Source of the DNA: Pseudomonadota bacterium
GTDB lineage: Bacteria > Pseudomonadota > Alphaproteobacteria > Rhizobiales > Xanthobacteraceae
NCBI GenBank assembly: GCA_023404675.1
Contig: JAEYAW010000031.1
Span: 614,072 to 678,071 of the forward strand
Direction of reading: 5' to 3'
Length of the DNA stretch: 64,000 nt
Shown here: in pieces, positions 1 through 8,754 of the stretch
Numbering within the stretch: position 1 is the stretch's first letter
Layout of the letters: each line of letters starts with the position of its first letter
Position numbers and translations under genes: made by a program
Notes under the pieces: model-generated
The model's input: only the letters and a program-made list of their open reading frames with translations
Databases searched by the model: none
Told to the model about the DNA's origin: nothing

Positions 1-318
1 GATGATCATCCGGTCGAAGCTCGGGATTTCTCCGTGCTCGCTGCGCGCGAACACTCGCATCACCGCCTCTTCCATATCGCCGGCGAGATTGCAGCACAGG
101 CAGCCATTGGCCATCACGATGGTCTGGTCGTCGCCATGATCGATCAGATGCTGATCGATGGGCACCTCGCCGAACTCGTTGATGGCCACCGCCGTCCGCG
201 CGAACCGCGGATCGCGCAGAACCGCGTTGATGAGCGTGGTCTTGCCGCTCCCGAGAAAGCCGCTGACGATGGCGACCGGAATGCGCGCGCGGTGCTCGTC
301 CTCCGACATATACGACAT
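1..318 (-). CDS. CobW/COG0523-family (G3E) GTPase, N-terminal part, runs off the window
   Basis: The first 106 codons of a GTP-binding metallochaperone-type protein are present; the C-terminal part lies beyond the left edge. Visible motifs are the Walker A GFLGSGKTT near residues 19-27, INEFGEVPID, and the metal-binding GCLCCN that defines the CobW/COG0523 family. These proteins use GTP hydrolysis to deliver metal (zinc, cobalt, nitrile hydratase metal and others) to a client enzyme. The start ATG at 318 lies 27 bp after the stop of the upstream acyl-CoA synthetase-like gene on the same strand, so it is probably the last visible gene of that operon. The client metal or enzyme cannot be told from the sequence. 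Confidence 0.9.
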   Translation of the reverse strand, partial: MSYMSEDEHRARIPVAIVSGFLGSGKTTLINAVLRDPRFARTAVAINEFGEVPIDQHLIDHGDDQTIVMANGCLCCNLAGDMEEAVMRVFARSEHGEIPSFDRMII

Positions 319-345
319 GGCAGTCCGTCTCCCGACCGGCCGGCT

Positions 346-2163
346 TCAGGTCACCGGGCCGGATGGCGGCCGAAGGATCATTCCCTCAGCCATGCCATCG
401 TAGATCAGATCGATCAGGTCCTGTCGATTCTGCAGGATGCGCCGGGAGTTGAGCGAGCCCTTCTCCGTGACCTCTCCCGTTGCCGCCGTCGGCGGCTCGC
501 CCACGATCGCCGCCCGCGCGATGGTCCGCGAAGTTCCCGAGCGCCCGGCATTGGCCTGCGCCAGCGCGGCCGCGACCCGCGTCGCATGCGCCGCATCTCC
601 CGTGGCAACGCCGTCCACCGGGAATATCAACAAGGCCAGATCGTCCCGATCCGGCCCCGCGACGACCACGTCGGCGGCCAGCCCGTTCAGCGCTGACAGA
701 TAGTGGGCGCGCACCTCGGTGACGTTCACCCAGGTGCCGGACAGCAGCTTGAAATCCTCGGCGACCCGCCCCTCGAACAACAGCCCGAGCTCCGGCCGCG
801 CGTCATCGAACAGGCGCATGGCATCGCCGGTCCGGAAGAAGCCCTCCTCATCAAAGGCACTCGCCGTAACCTCGCTCAGGCCACGGTATCCGGGCGTGAT
901 GATGGCCCCCTTCACCCGAGCCTCCAGCTTGTCACCGTTCGGCACGAGCTTGAGTTCGACGCCCGGCAGCGGGCGGCCAATGGCGTTGGGGACGATCGCC
1001 GGGCCATCGCCGATGCTGGCGATCGTGGTCGTCTCGGTGAGTCCCCAAGCGGGGATCATGGGAATCGGGCGTGGCGCATGCCGGGCCACGAGAGCGTTCA
1101 TGGTGTCCAGCACGGCACTCGGCAGGCTGGCCGCGCCATAGATCATCACGGAGAGGTCCGCGAAGAAGGAACGGCACAGCGCCGAATCCGCCGCCAGCGC
1201 CTGCGCCAAACACTCATACGCCTTCGGCACGTTCCAGAAGACCGTCGGCGAAACGCCTTGCAGGTTCTCGACGGTGCGCGCGTAGTCCGCGCCGACTGGT
1301 TTGCCGTCGTCGATATGAAGCGTACCGCCGTTGCGCAGCGTCATGCCGATGCCGAACGAGCCGCCATAGACATGGCTCCACGGCAGCCAGTCCAGCGCCA
1401 CCATCCGACCCGGCTCAATGCCCAGAACCTGCGCGATTGCCTCGACATCGTTGCGGACCATCCGGTGCGTCGTGATTACGCCCTTTGGCTGGCCGGTCGA
1501 CCCGGAAGTGAAGATCAGCTTGATCATGGTGTCCGGCGTCGGACGCGGCAGCAGCCGCGACGGGTGCGACATACCGCTCTGTTCAATCTCGGCGAAGCTG
1601 ACAGCGCCGGACACCGCACCCGCATTGCGGCCGACCACAAGCGTCCGCCCTGCCATCTCCGGGATCGTCAGCGCGCGGGCGAACACTTCGCCATCCGCGG
1701 CATAGACGAGGCCGGGATCGAGTGCGGCCAGCACGAACTGCAGCTTGGGCAATGCGCCCGCGGCTGTCGAATAGGCCACCGAGATCGGGGCGAAAGGAAC
1801 GCCCACCATCATCGCCGCGAGCGCGAGCAACTGGTGTTCGATGGCGTTGCCGGACAGGATCAGGATCGGCCGCTCGGGACCGAGTCCCATCCCGGCCAGC
1901 GCCCGCGCAAGGCGCGTGACACGCTGCGCCGCCTCGCCATAAGTGACCCCGCACCACTTCGGCCCGGTCTGCGATCCGCGCTCGTTGAGAAAAATACGCT
2001 CCGGCGTCTTGTCCGCCCAGGCGAACAGCCAGTCGTGCAGGCAGCCGTCGTCGTCCGCCCACGGCGTCTCGGAGCGAAGCAGCACGCTGCCGTCGTTCCG
2101 CCGCTCAACAACAAGACCCGGGTTGTCCGCCGGGCCGGGCGCGATCGACATGCTCAACACCAT
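346..2163 (-). CDS. Feruloyl-CoA synthase-like acyl/aryl-CoA ligase
   Basis: An AMP-forming (ANL superfamily) CoA ligase of 605 residues from the chosen ATG, which has AGGGA upstream; a 26-residue longer reading to 2241 is possible. It carries the P-loop FTSGSTGQPKGV, the WGLTET motif, the FFRTGD hinge region and, near the C-terminus, EVTEKGSLNSRR. That last form resembles feruloyl-CoA synthases rather than fatty-acyl ligases, which end in a GK(I/L)xR motif. The family activates hydroxycinnamates (ferulate, coumarate) with ATP and CoA before side-chain shortening. It is followed by a CobW-type gene and preceded by a LivK-like binding protein. The aromatic substrate is inferred from family resemblance and context only. 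Confidence 0.8.
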   Translation of the reverse strand: MVLSMSIAPGPADNPGLVVERRNDGSVLLRSETPWADDDGCLHDWLFAWADKTPERIFLNERGSQTGPKWCGVTYGEAAQRVTRLARALAGMGLGPERPILILSGNAIEHQLLALAAMMVGVPFAPISVAYSTAAGALPKLQFVLAALDPGLVYAADGEVFARALTIPEMAGRTLVVGRNAGAVSGAVSFAEIEQSGMSHPSRLLPRPTPDTMIKLIFTSGSTGQPKGVITTHRMVRNDVEAIAQVLGIEPGRMVALDWLPWSHVYGGSFGIGMTLRNGGTLHIDDGKPVGADYARTVENLQGVSPTVFWNVPKAYECLAQALAADSALCRSFFADLSVMIYGAASLPSAVLDTMNALVARHAPRPIPMIPAWGLTETTTIASIGDGPAIVPNAIGRPLPGVELKLVPNGDKLEARVKGAIITPGYRGLSEVTASAFDEEGFFRTGDAMRLFDDARPELGLLFEGRVAEDFKLLSGTWVNVTEVRAHYLSALNGLAADVVVAGPDRDDLALLIFPVDGVATGDAAHATRVAAALAQANAGRSGTSRTIARAAIVGEPPTAATGEVTEKGSLNSRRILQNRQDLIDLIYDGMAEGMILRPPSGPVT

Positions 2164-2310
2164 TCGTAACCGTCCCTGCACCGTGCCGCGCGCTCTGTAT
2201 TTCCACGAGTTTACCGCAGCCGTCTGGTTCATGTGCTTCATGTCGCCCGACTTCGATCGGGCGGGATACGGGCCTGCGCCGGCAACTGGAGCAGGCCCGG
2301 ACTGTCGGAT

Positions 2311-3522
2311 TCAGTTGACCAGCGGACACTTGCCTTCAGACATCGGACGGAACGCCTCGTCGCCGGGAATCTTCGTCACGACCTTGACGAGATCGTATTT
2401 CGACGTCGACTCCGAAGGTCCCTTGGCCTGCAGAAGATACAGATCATGGATCTTGCGGCCGTCCGCGCGGATGGTGCCCTTCTTGAACAGCGGGTCGTCG
2501 GTCGGCATCGCCTTCATGGCCGCAACCACCGCCTTGCCGTCCGTCGAGTTGCCGACCTTCTGCACCGCCTTCAGGTAGTGCAGCACGCCCGCATAGACAC
2601 CGGCCTGATGATCGGTCGGAACCGCGCCCGTCGTCATCTTCGACTGGAAGCGCTTGGAGAACGCGCGCGTCTCGTCGTCCAGATCCCAGTAGAACGGCGC
2701 GACGATATAGGCGCCTTCAGCGGCTGCCGGCCCCAGCCCCCACAGATTGTCGACCATGCCCATCACGCCGACGATCTTCTGATTCTTGGCGAGCCCGAAC
2801 TCGACCGCCTGCTTGATGCTGTTGGTGGTATCGGCGCCGCCGCTCGCCATGCCGACGATATCCGCGCCGGAGGCTTGCGCCTGCAACACGAAGGACGAGA
2901 AGTCCGCCGAACCAAGCGGGAAGCGTGCATTCCCCAGCACCTGACCGCCCGCCGCCTTCACGGCCGCGCTGGTCTGGTTCTCAAGGTCGTGGCCGAACGC
3001 ATAGTCGGCCGTCATGAAGAACCACTTCTTGCCGAATTTCTCGGTCACCAGCTTTCCGAGCGCATGGCCGTAAGCATAGGTGTCGTAAGTCCAGTGCACG
3101 AAGTTGGGGCTGCAGCGATCGCCCGTCAGGCCGACCGCGCCAGCGCCCGACGCGATGAAGACCTTGTTCTTGTCCTTGGCGAGATTGCCGACCGCAAAGG
3201 CGACCGACGAATTCGGCACGTCGATGACCATGTCGACGCCGTCGACATCGAACCACTTGCGAGTGATGTTCGCGCCGATATCGGCCTTGTTCTGGTGATC
3301 GGCAACCACGATCTCGATCGGACGATCGCCGACCTTGCCCCCGAAGTCCTCCGCCGCCAGCTTCGCGGCGATCACAGACCCGGGACCGGAACTCTCCATG
3401 AAGTTGCCGCCCTGATCGTTCAGCACGCCGATCCGGAGCGGCACAGGATCGGCCGCAACAGCCGCCTGCGCCATGAAGAGAGATACGACCAGACTTCCAA
3501 ACAACGCCGAACGAGCAGTCAT
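2311..3522 (-). CDS. ABC transporter periplasmic substrate-binding protein (LivK/Peripla_BP_6 type)
   Basis: A 403-residue exported binding protein. The N-terminus has a clear Sec signal ending near AQAAVAAD, and the mature part begins VPLRIGVLND, typical of the branched-chain-amino-acid/urea/aromatic binding protein fold. ATG 3522 is preferred because GGAGAG lies 7 bp upstream. No matching Liv-type permeases or ATPases are in the window, so it either uses components encoded elsewhere or belongs to a system beyond the left edge. Relatives in this bacterial group bind aromatic acids such as coumarate, which would suit the adjacent feruloyl-CoA-synthase-like gene; that ligand is an inference. 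Confidence 0.88.
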   Translation of the reverse strand: MTARSALFGSLVVSLFMAQAAVAADPVPLRIGVLNDQGGNFMESSGPGSVIAAKLAAEDFGGKVGDRPIEIVVADHQNKADIGANITRKWFDVDGVDMVIDVPNSSVAFAVGNLAKDKNKVFIASGAGAVGLTGDRCSPNFVHWTYDTYAYGHALGKLVTEKFGKKWFFMTADYAFGHDLENQTSAAVKAAGGQVLGNARFPLGSADFSSFVLQAQASGADIVGMASGGADTTNSIKQAVEFGLAKNQKIVGVMGMVDNLWGLGPAAAEGAYIVAPFYWDLDDETRAFSKRFQSKMTTGAVPTDHQAGVYAGVLHYLKAVQKVGNSTDGKAVVAAMKAMPTDDPLFKKGTIRADGRKIHDLYLLQAKGPSESTSKYDLVKVVTKIPGDEAFRPMSEGKCPLVN

Positions 3523-3611
3523 CCACGTCTCTCCGATTTGCAAAGGTATGTCCCCGGACGATCCGGATTTTCATTTCATCTCCCGGAGCGACGAAGCGCC
3601 GCCCCGAGCGA

Positions 3612-3920
3612 TCAGACGCTCCCGAAACCCGGCACCGCGTCCTCGAAATGCTCGATGGCGGGCGGCGACGCAAAGAACGGGCCAACAAGCTTGCGCCATT
3701 CCTCGATCTCGGGAGAATTCTTGAAGCCGACGAGGTGATCGTCGATATGCCGCCACTTGACGAAAAGCCGGTAGTGGTTCGGTTGCTCGACCGAACGGCG
3801 CAAGACCATCGCAAGGCACCCCTTGGTCCGCTCGAAGAGCTTTGCGGCCTCGGCAACGCCGGCCTCGAAAGCGCCCTCCTGGCCCGGCTTGATGTTCAGT
3901 TCGACGATCTCGATAACCAT
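3612..3920 (-). CDS. ABM-fold (antibiotic biosynthesis monooxygenase domain) small protein
   Basis: A 102-residue protein with the dimeric ferredoxin-like ABM architecture: an N-terminal strand (MVIEIVELNIKPG), a helix (FEAGVAEAAKLF), a strand LAMVLRRSVEQPNHYRLFVKW, and an acidic-aromatic C-terminus. The family includes small cofactor-free monooxygenases, heme-degrading enzymes and many of unknown role. ATG 3920 has GGTGGA upstream. It sits between the FAD-synthetase-like gene and the binding-protein gene with gaps under 100 bp, so it is probably co-transcribed with the HpaB-type monooxygenase. A role in handling a reactive quinone or phenolic intermediate is possible but speculative. Confidence 0.75.
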   Translation of the reverse strand: MVIEIVELNIKPGQEGAFEAGVAEAAKLFERTKGCLAMVLRRSVEQPNHYRLFVKWRHIDDHLVGFKNSPEIEEWRKLVGPFFASPPAIEHFEDAVPGFGSV

Positions 3921-3990
3921 TCCACCCAGTCCCCAATCCGTTGACGTGACGATGTCCGCGCCGGCCCGATCAGGGCCGTGACGCTATCTC

Positions 3991-4563
3991 TCAGGCGAAC
4001 GCCGCCGCCTCCCGGCGATTCACGCCGCGTGCGATGGCCCGCCGGATATTCGTCGAGCTCGCCTTGGCCGCGTCGTCCATCCCGGCAACCAGCGGCACCA
4101 CGCGAACCTTGAGCCCCATGGCCGCGACCGCCAAGGCGTTGACGCTCTTGTTGCGACCGAAGGCGAAGTCCGCGCCGACGCAGAGCAGCCTGAGGTCCAT
4201 CAGCCCGCGCAGCCGCCCGATGAACTGCTCCGCAGGCAGCTTCGCGAGGCCCATGGAGAACCGCAGAACCACGACGTGATCCATTCCCGCCGCCAGCAGG
4301 GCCTCGACCCGCTCATTCACCGGCACCAGGTCGGGCAGCGCCTCCGCCGGCCGCAGCACCGTTTCCGGACGCGGATCGAACGTGACCGCCACCGCGCGGC
4401 AGCCCTGCTCGTCCGCCGCCGCGCGCGTCGCCGCGACCACCGCCCGGTGCCCCTGATGCAGTCCGTCGAATGTCCCGATGGTGGCGATGCAGGGCCGATC
4501 CGTCAGCGGCGTCAGACCCGCCGACAGAATATCAAGATCGACCCGTTCCGATCCGTACCGCAT
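3991..4563 (-). CDS. FAD synthetase (RibF N-terminal domain only, no riboflavin kinase)
   Basis: A 190-residue protein matching the FMN adenylyltransferase half of bifunctional RibF: GTFDGLHQGH (nucleotide-binding), TFDPRPETVL, VGADFAFGRN and SSTNIRRAI are all present in order. The protein then ends, whereas normal RibF continues with about 120 residues of riboflavin kinase. It should convert FMN plus ATP to FAD but not phosphorylate riboflavin. Codon 4566 is TTG and the following ATG at 4563 is taken as the start. The gene lies 67 bp downstream of a flavin-dependent monooxygenase gene, which suggests dedicated FAD supply for that enzyme. A full-length ribF is presumably elsewhere in the genome. 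Confidence 0.85.
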   Translation of the reverse strand: MRYGSERVDLDILSAGLTPLTDRPCIATIGTFDGLHQGHRAVVAATRAAADEQGCRAVAVTFDPRPETVLRPAEALPDLVPVNERVEALLAAGMDHVVVLRFSMGLAKLPAEQFIGRLRGLMDLRLLCVGADFAFGRNKSVNALAVAAMGLKVRVVPLVAGMDDAAKASSTNIRRAIARGVNRREAAAFA

Positions 4564-4630
4564 CAAACATCATCTCTCGTTCGATTGGCTGGCGGCCACA
4601 TGGCTGCAAAGCACGGCCGCCAGCATCCGA

Positions 4631-6217
4631 TCAGATGCCGCCCGCAAAGGCGCGGTGACCGCCGCCGCCCAGCGAGGTCTGCTGGTTCAAAAGCGGCGCG
4701 AGACTGGCCTTCGGCGGCGCGGGCGGCAGGTTGATGTAGTCGCGCACGAACTTCGAGGTTTCGGCGCGGTCGTATTCGCCGAACATGCGTTCGCGCAGCA
4801 GCGGCGCGTTGAGCGCGTTCTGTTCCTCGAAGATCATCGAGCGCGTGCTGTGCTCGCTCGCCGCCACGTCCCACACGAGATTCATCAGCAGATTCTTTTC
4901 GTTCGCCGTGACATGCTGGGTGTCGAGGAACCAGGAGAACTGCTGGCCGAACGCCGCCTTCTGGCTGAGATCCTTTTCCGAGAACCGCAGGATCAAGCCC
5001 TGGCCGCACAGGTCGCGCAGAAGATGCAGCACCCAAGGCAGGTTCTCCATCGCGAAGATCCGACCGGCCGTGATGGTGGATCCCTCGGGGATCAGCACGT
5101 CGCCCTCGCTGAGCTTTGCCTCGGCTTCGGACGCAATGCACATGCCCTGCAGAATCTGCGCGAACTGGATGATCTCGCTCACACGCTGACGCACCAGCGG
5201 AATGTGTTCGAGTTCGAGCACCTCGATGATGACCTGTGCCAGACCCGCATACAGCTCGGCCTTCGCCACGGAACGCACGAAAGTGTACCAGTGGCTGTAG
5301 GCAGCCCACTTGTTGAAGAAATTGACGCTGGCGAGCTCAGGCGAGCGCAGCGACATCAGGCGCTCGCGCGGGACGAACACCTCGTCGAACACCACCATTG
5401 CCTCGGCTTCCTCGCCCCTCGCGGCGACGGGATGGTCGTAGGTGGAAGAGCCGGGCCGGTGCACCACCTCGCGGCAGAACATCCGCACACCCGGCGCATT
5501 CGCGGGGATGTAGGTCCAGAACGACTCATCGGGAGCCGGCGGGTGGAAGCTGCCCACGAGAATCTCGTTGCACTGGGGCGCGACGGTGCCGACACCCTTC
5601 AGACCGCTGATCCAGACGCCCTTTGAATTCTCCTTCACGATCCGCGCGACGGCCCGATGCGGAGGCTTGGTGTCCGGCGTCGTCCCGCCCGACCGGCCGC
5701 GATAACCCTGCGGGTCCACAATCGTCTCGGAAAGATAGATGTTATTTTCCTCGGCATATTTCCGATAGTTGACGATGTTCTCCACCAGCTCCGGGCAATG
5801 CTTCTGGAACGTCGGCAGATAGCCGATCATGCCGACCGGGAAACAGGAGATCATGTCGATGCCGCGGCAGTGGGTTCCCCACGTCTTGCGCGCGACATGC
5901 TTGATGCCATCGCGGCGCTTGGCCAAATCCTCCCGGGTGTGCGGCACCATGTACGAGGTCGTCACCAGCTGGCCGTCGTCGCGGGTGTAGGTGAGTTTGC
6001 TCTGACCCGGGCCGTTGTACTGGTCGTCGTAGATTTCGGCGATCTGCTGGATGCCGCCGGCGGTCGCGAAATGCTTGGTCACGTCCTCGATCTGCTCACC
6101 GAGATAGTAGACCACGCGGCCGTCCTGCAGGGACTTCTTGAACTCGTCGCCTGTCTTGAGGAACTTCCTGCTTTCGGATGCGACCGCGGCGGCTTCCGGT
6201 TTGTCGTGCACGTTCAT
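4631..6217 (-). CDS. 4-hydroxyphenylacetate 3-monooxygenase-type flavin hydroxylase, oxygenase component (HpaB family)
   Basis: A 528-residue member of the HpaB/PvcC family of FADH2-using aromatic hydroxylases. Recognisable family segments include MISCFPVG, YRKYAEENN, SETIVDPQ, the hinge region ISGLKGVGT, HPVAARGEEAEA and FDEVFVPRERL. These enzymes hydroxylate phenols ortho to the OH using reduced flavin supplied by a separate reductase. The likely reductase is encoded at 11926-12441 in the opposite operon. Immediately downstream is an FAD-synthetase-only gene. The start ATG has AGGA upstream, and a 17-bp palindrome is centred about 50 bp upstream. The natural substrate is not defined by sequence; 4-hydroxyphenylacetate is only the family's name-giving substrate. 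Confidence 0.9.
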   Translation of the reverse strand: MNVHDKPEAAAVASESRKFLKTGDEFKKSLQDGRVVYYLGEQIEDVTKHFATAGGIQQIAEIYDDQYNGPGQSKLTYTRDDGQLVTTSYMVPHTREDLAKRRDGIKHVARKTWGTHCRGIDMISCFPVGMIGYLPTFQKHCPELVENIVNYRKYAEENNIYLSETIVDPQGYRGRSGGTTPDTKPPHRAVARIVKENSKGVWISGLKGVGTVAPQCNEILVGSFHPPAPDESFWTYIPANAPGVRMFCREVVHRPGSSTYDHPVAARGEEAEAMVVFDEVFVPRERLMSLRSPELASVNFFNKWAAYSHWYTFVRSVAKAELYAGLAQVIIEVLELEHIPLVRQRVSEIIQFAQILQGMCIASEAEAKLSEGDVLIPEGSTITAGRIFAMENLPWVLHLLRDLCGQGLILRFSEKDLSQKAAFGQQFSWFLDTQHVTANEKNLLMNLVWDVAASEHSTRSMIFEEQNALNAPLLRERMFGEYDRAETSKFVRDYINLPPAPPKASLAPLLNQQTSLGGGGHRAFAGGI

Positions 6218-6247
6218 CGCTATGTCCTGCTCTGGCTCAGCCTGTCG

Positions 6248-6281
6248 TGATTATTTGCTGAGAAATCATCTCAGTTACTTT
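6248..6281 (-). promoter_or_regulatory. Candidate hpaB promoter with palindromic operator
   Basis: On the minus strand, CTGAGATGATTTCTCAG (6274 to 6258) is a perfect 6+6 inverted repeat with a 5-nt centre, ending 41 bp before the hpaB start. It sits between a weak -35-like GTAACT and AATAAT (5 of 6 matches to TATAAT) spaced 17 bp apart. The 17-mer ACTGAGATGATTTCTCA differs at one base from the sequence at 9907-9923 upstream of the divergent operon. A dimeric repressor, possibly the IclR-family protein at 10781-11653, is a reasonable guess for the ligand. Confidence 0.6.
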
Positions 6282-6352
6282 TGCAATCGAAGAGTTGGTC
6301 CTGTCAAGACGCGACGCACAACGCTCCTGCTGAATCTTCAGCCCGTCCCCGT

Positions 6353-7129
6353 CTAGTTTGACGCCACGGAACGTGAAGGAGACTCGTTTCTCTTGATCGC
6401 CTTCCAGACGTCCGCGCGCAGATGCGCGAAAACAGGGTCTTCTTTGGTAACAACCTGGTCGCGCGGCAACGGAAGCGGCACGTCAAATGTCGTGGTGACG
6501 ACAGTTGGCTTGATGCTGAGCGCAACGATCCGGTCGCTGAGATAGACCGACTCGTCGATGTCGTGGGTCACCAGAAGAATCGTCATGCCGAACTCCTGAC
6601 GCACGGACAGCACGAGATCCTCAAGATCGGCGCGGGTTTGTGCATCGACCGAGGCAAACGGCTCGTCCATCACGAGCATCTGCGGCTCGTAGGCGAGCGC
6701 GCGGGCGATCGCCACGCGCTGCTGCATCCCGCCGGACAACTGCCAGGGATATTTGTGTTCGGCTTCGAGCAAACCCACCGAGTGCAGCGCGCGATGAACC
6801 AGCGCATCCTTCTGCTGGCGGGACAGGCTCTTGCGCTTGAGGGGAAACGCGACATTGGCGCCGACCGTCATCCAGGGATAGAGCGAGCGGCCATATTCCT
6901 GGAACACCAGCGCCATCTCGCGCGGCGGGCCAGATACGCGACTGCCCGCGAACATCACTTCACCCGCGGTCGGCGGGAGCAGCCCGCACACGCATTTGAG
7001 CAGCGTGGTCTTGCCGCACCCCGAGGGGCCGACAATGCTGACGAACTCTCCCCTTCTCACCTCGAAGTTCACATCGTCGAGGACCAGATCGCGATCATAC
7101 AGCTTGCGGAGGTGGCGGACTGTCAGCAT
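6353..7129 (-). CDS. ABC transporter ATP-binding protein (SsuB/TauB-like)
   Basis: A 258-residue ATPase with Walker A GPSGCGKTT, Q-loop VFQEYGR, signature LSGGMQQRVAIARAL, Walker B MLVMDEP and the D-loop/H-loop (LLVTHDIDES). The sequence pattern is that of the nitrate/sulfonate/taurine/thiamine-precursor importer family. It energises the two permeases encoded just upstream (3 bp gap to 7133). With the periplasmic NMT1-like protein it forms a complete importer whose genes run leftward toward the monooxygenase operon. The substrate is unknown; co-location with aromatic catabolism genes suggests an aromatic or N/S-containing organic compound. Confidence 0.93.
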   Translation of the reverse strand: MLTVRHLRKLYDRDLVLDDVNFEVRRGEFVSIVGPSGCGKTTLLKCVCGLLPPTAGEVMFAGSRVSGPPREMALVFQEYGRSLYPWMTVGANVAFPLKRKSLSRQQKDALVHRALHSVGLLEAEHKYPWQLSGGMQQRVAIARALAYEPQMLVMDEPFASVDAQTRADLEDLVLSVRQEFGMTILLVTHDIDESVYLSDRIVALSIKPTVVTTTFDVPLPLPRDQVVTKEDPVFAHLRADVWKAIKRNESPSRSVASN

Positions 7130-7132
7130 CGC

Positions 7133-7909
7133 TTAGTCTCCATCAAGGCGACGGGCCGCGTGATACCAGCGCAGCGAACGCTTCTCGATCAGTTCGAGAA
7201 TGAGATTCAGCAGATAGCCGAGCAGCCCCAGCATCAGGATGCCCGACCACATGTCGGGGATCGCAAAATTGCTCTGCGCCTGCAGCACAAAGAAGCCGAT
7301 GCCGTCGGTGCTCGACACCATCTCGCTGATGACCATGAGAATCACGGCGAGCGCGAGACTGACCCGCAGCCCGGCGAACACGCGCGGCATCGCCGCCGGA
7401 ATCACCACATGCAGCAGGATATCGCGCGGCGCGAGATTGAAGGCGGCGGCGGTGTCGCGCTGCAAGGCGTCCACGCTGCGAACGCCGTCGACCGTGGAAA
7501 TCAGCACCGGCCACAGACAGACGAAGCCGATGACCGCGATCTTCATCGCATCGCCAATCCCGAGCACCAGCATGGCGAGCGGCAGCAATGCTGGCGGCGG
7601 GATCGAGCGCAAAAACTGGATGACCGGATCGACCGCCCGGCGCCCGGACGGCCACAGGCCCAGCAGTATCCCTCCGGCAAAGCCGAGGGCGCAGCCCGCA
7701 CCATAGCCGAGCGCGAGCCGCCTGACGCTCGGAACCACGTCGGAGGCGATGCCGTCGAACAGCCAGACGTCGCGGAACGATTCCAGCACCATCGTGAGCG
7801 GCGGAAAGTAGGGCGAGGGATGCGACGCGGAAACAAATGCCCACAGCAGCAGAAGGACGACGGGCGATCCGAATTCGACAAGCGCGCGGGTACGTTTTCC
7901 TGTCAGCAT
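7133..7909 (-). CDS. ABC transporter permease (SsuC/TauC-like), second copy
   Basis: A 258-residue inner-membrane permease with about six hydrophobic segments and a BPD_transp_1 EAA-type loop around AAFNLAPRDILLHVVIPAAMPRVFAGLRVS, the contact site for the ATPase. The start ATG at 7909 is within the gap after the stop of the first permease. A longer open frame extends upstream to 8629, but its N-terminal half is Arg/Ala-rich out-of-frame reading of the neighbouring permease and is not real. The two permeases probably form a heterodimeric channel. Confidence 0.9.
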   Translation of the reverse strand: MLTGKRTRALVEFGSPVVLLLLWAFVSASHPSPYFPPLTMVLESFRDVWLFDGIASDVVPSVRRLALGYGAGCALGFAGGILLGLWPSGRRAVDPVIQFLRSIPPPALLPLAMLVLGIGDAMKIAVIGFVCLWPVLISTVDGVRSVDALQRDTAAAFNLAPRDILLHVVIPAAMPRVFAGLRVSLALAVILMVISEMVSSTDGIGFFVLQAQSNFAIPDMWSGILMLGLLGYLLNLILELIEKRSLRWYHAARRLDGD

Positions 7910-7920
7910 GGGCTCTCCGC

Positions 7921-8754
7921 CTATGGCCGGTACGACTGATGCCAGAACAGAACGCGTCGCTCGACGGCAAGGAGAGAGGCGTTGAGCCCCCAGCCGAGCA
8001 GACCCGTCACGATGATGAAGGCATACATCCCGGTCACGTCGCCCACCTGCCGGGCCAGTGAAATCTCCTTGCCGAGTCCCGGCATGCCGATGATGAGCTC
8101 GGCGGTGACCGCAAGCATGATGGCGATCGAACTGGCGATCCGGATCCCGGTGACGGCATGCGGAAGCGCACATGGCACCGCCACATCGACCAGCCTGCGC
8201 ACCGGGCCGAGGCTGAACGAGCGCGCGGTATCCATCGCCACCGGATCGATATCGCGAATGCCGTAGATGGTCTGCACCAGGATCGGCCACAGCGCCGCGT
8301 AGACGACGAGAAAGACTTTGCTCTCGAAGCCGTTGCCATAGATCAGGATGGCGAGCGGAATCAGCGCCACGGAAGGCACCGGCCGCAGAAACTCGACTGG
8401 GATTCTGGTCGCACGGTTCAGCCAGGCCGATGAGCCGACCAGAACGCCCGCCGCCAGACCGATCACGACGGCGATCGCCAGTCCGCTCATGACGCCCGTC
8501 AGCGTGTTCCAGAGTGCAAGCCAGAGCGGCGCGCCCATCATGAGATCCGCGAGGCCCGCCAGCACGTCCGCCGCCGGTGGCAGGTATTGACGCGGCGCGA
8601 ACAACTCGAAACGGCCGGCGAGCTGCCATCCGATCAAAAGCGCAACCGCCGTCAGCGTCGGCGCGACGGCCCGCGCACTGCGCCTGCGCAACGGCCCGCC
8701 CGATGCGACAGCCACCACGGCCGTCCGGCCAGATGAGAGCGCCTCAGAAGCCAT
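7921..8754 (-). CDS. ABC transporter permease (SsuC/TauC-like), first copy
   Basis: A 277-residue permease from ATG 8754; an in-frame TTG at 8763 is an alternative start. It has about six membrane segments and an EAA-type loop (MDTARSFSLGPVRRLVDVAVPCALPHAVTGIRIA). The start overlaps the last codons of the binding-protein gene, so the two are translationally linked. It is most likely the heterodimer partner of the permease at 7133-7909, an arrangement less common than the single SsuC homodimer of the sulfonate system. Confidence 0.9.
   Translation of the reverse strand: MASEALSSGRTAVVAVASGGPLRRRSARAVAPTLTAVALLIGWQLAGRFELFAPRQYLPPAADVLAGLADLMMGAPLWLALWNTLTGVMSGLAIAVVIGLAAGVLVGSSAWLNRATRIPVEFLRPVPSVALIPLAILIYGNGFESKVFLVVYAALWPILVQTIYGIRDIDPVAMDTARSFSLGPVRRLVDVAVPCALPHAVTGIRIASSIAIMLAVTAELIIGMPGLGKEISLARQVGDVTGMYAFIIVTGLLGWGLNASLLAVERRVLFWHQSYRP

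Noticed and set aside
703..2169. A 488-residue rightward open frame opposite the feruloyl-CoA-synthase-like gene
   Set aside because: It lies entirely on the complement of a clear CoA ligase, is Arg/His-rich and has no family features; it is a shadow frame of GC-rich DNA.
7133..8629. A 498-residue frame that could look like a fusion of two permeases
   Set aside because: Only the C-terminal 258 residues are permease-like; the rest is out-of-frame reading of the neighbouring permease gene. Two separate permease genes explain the region.
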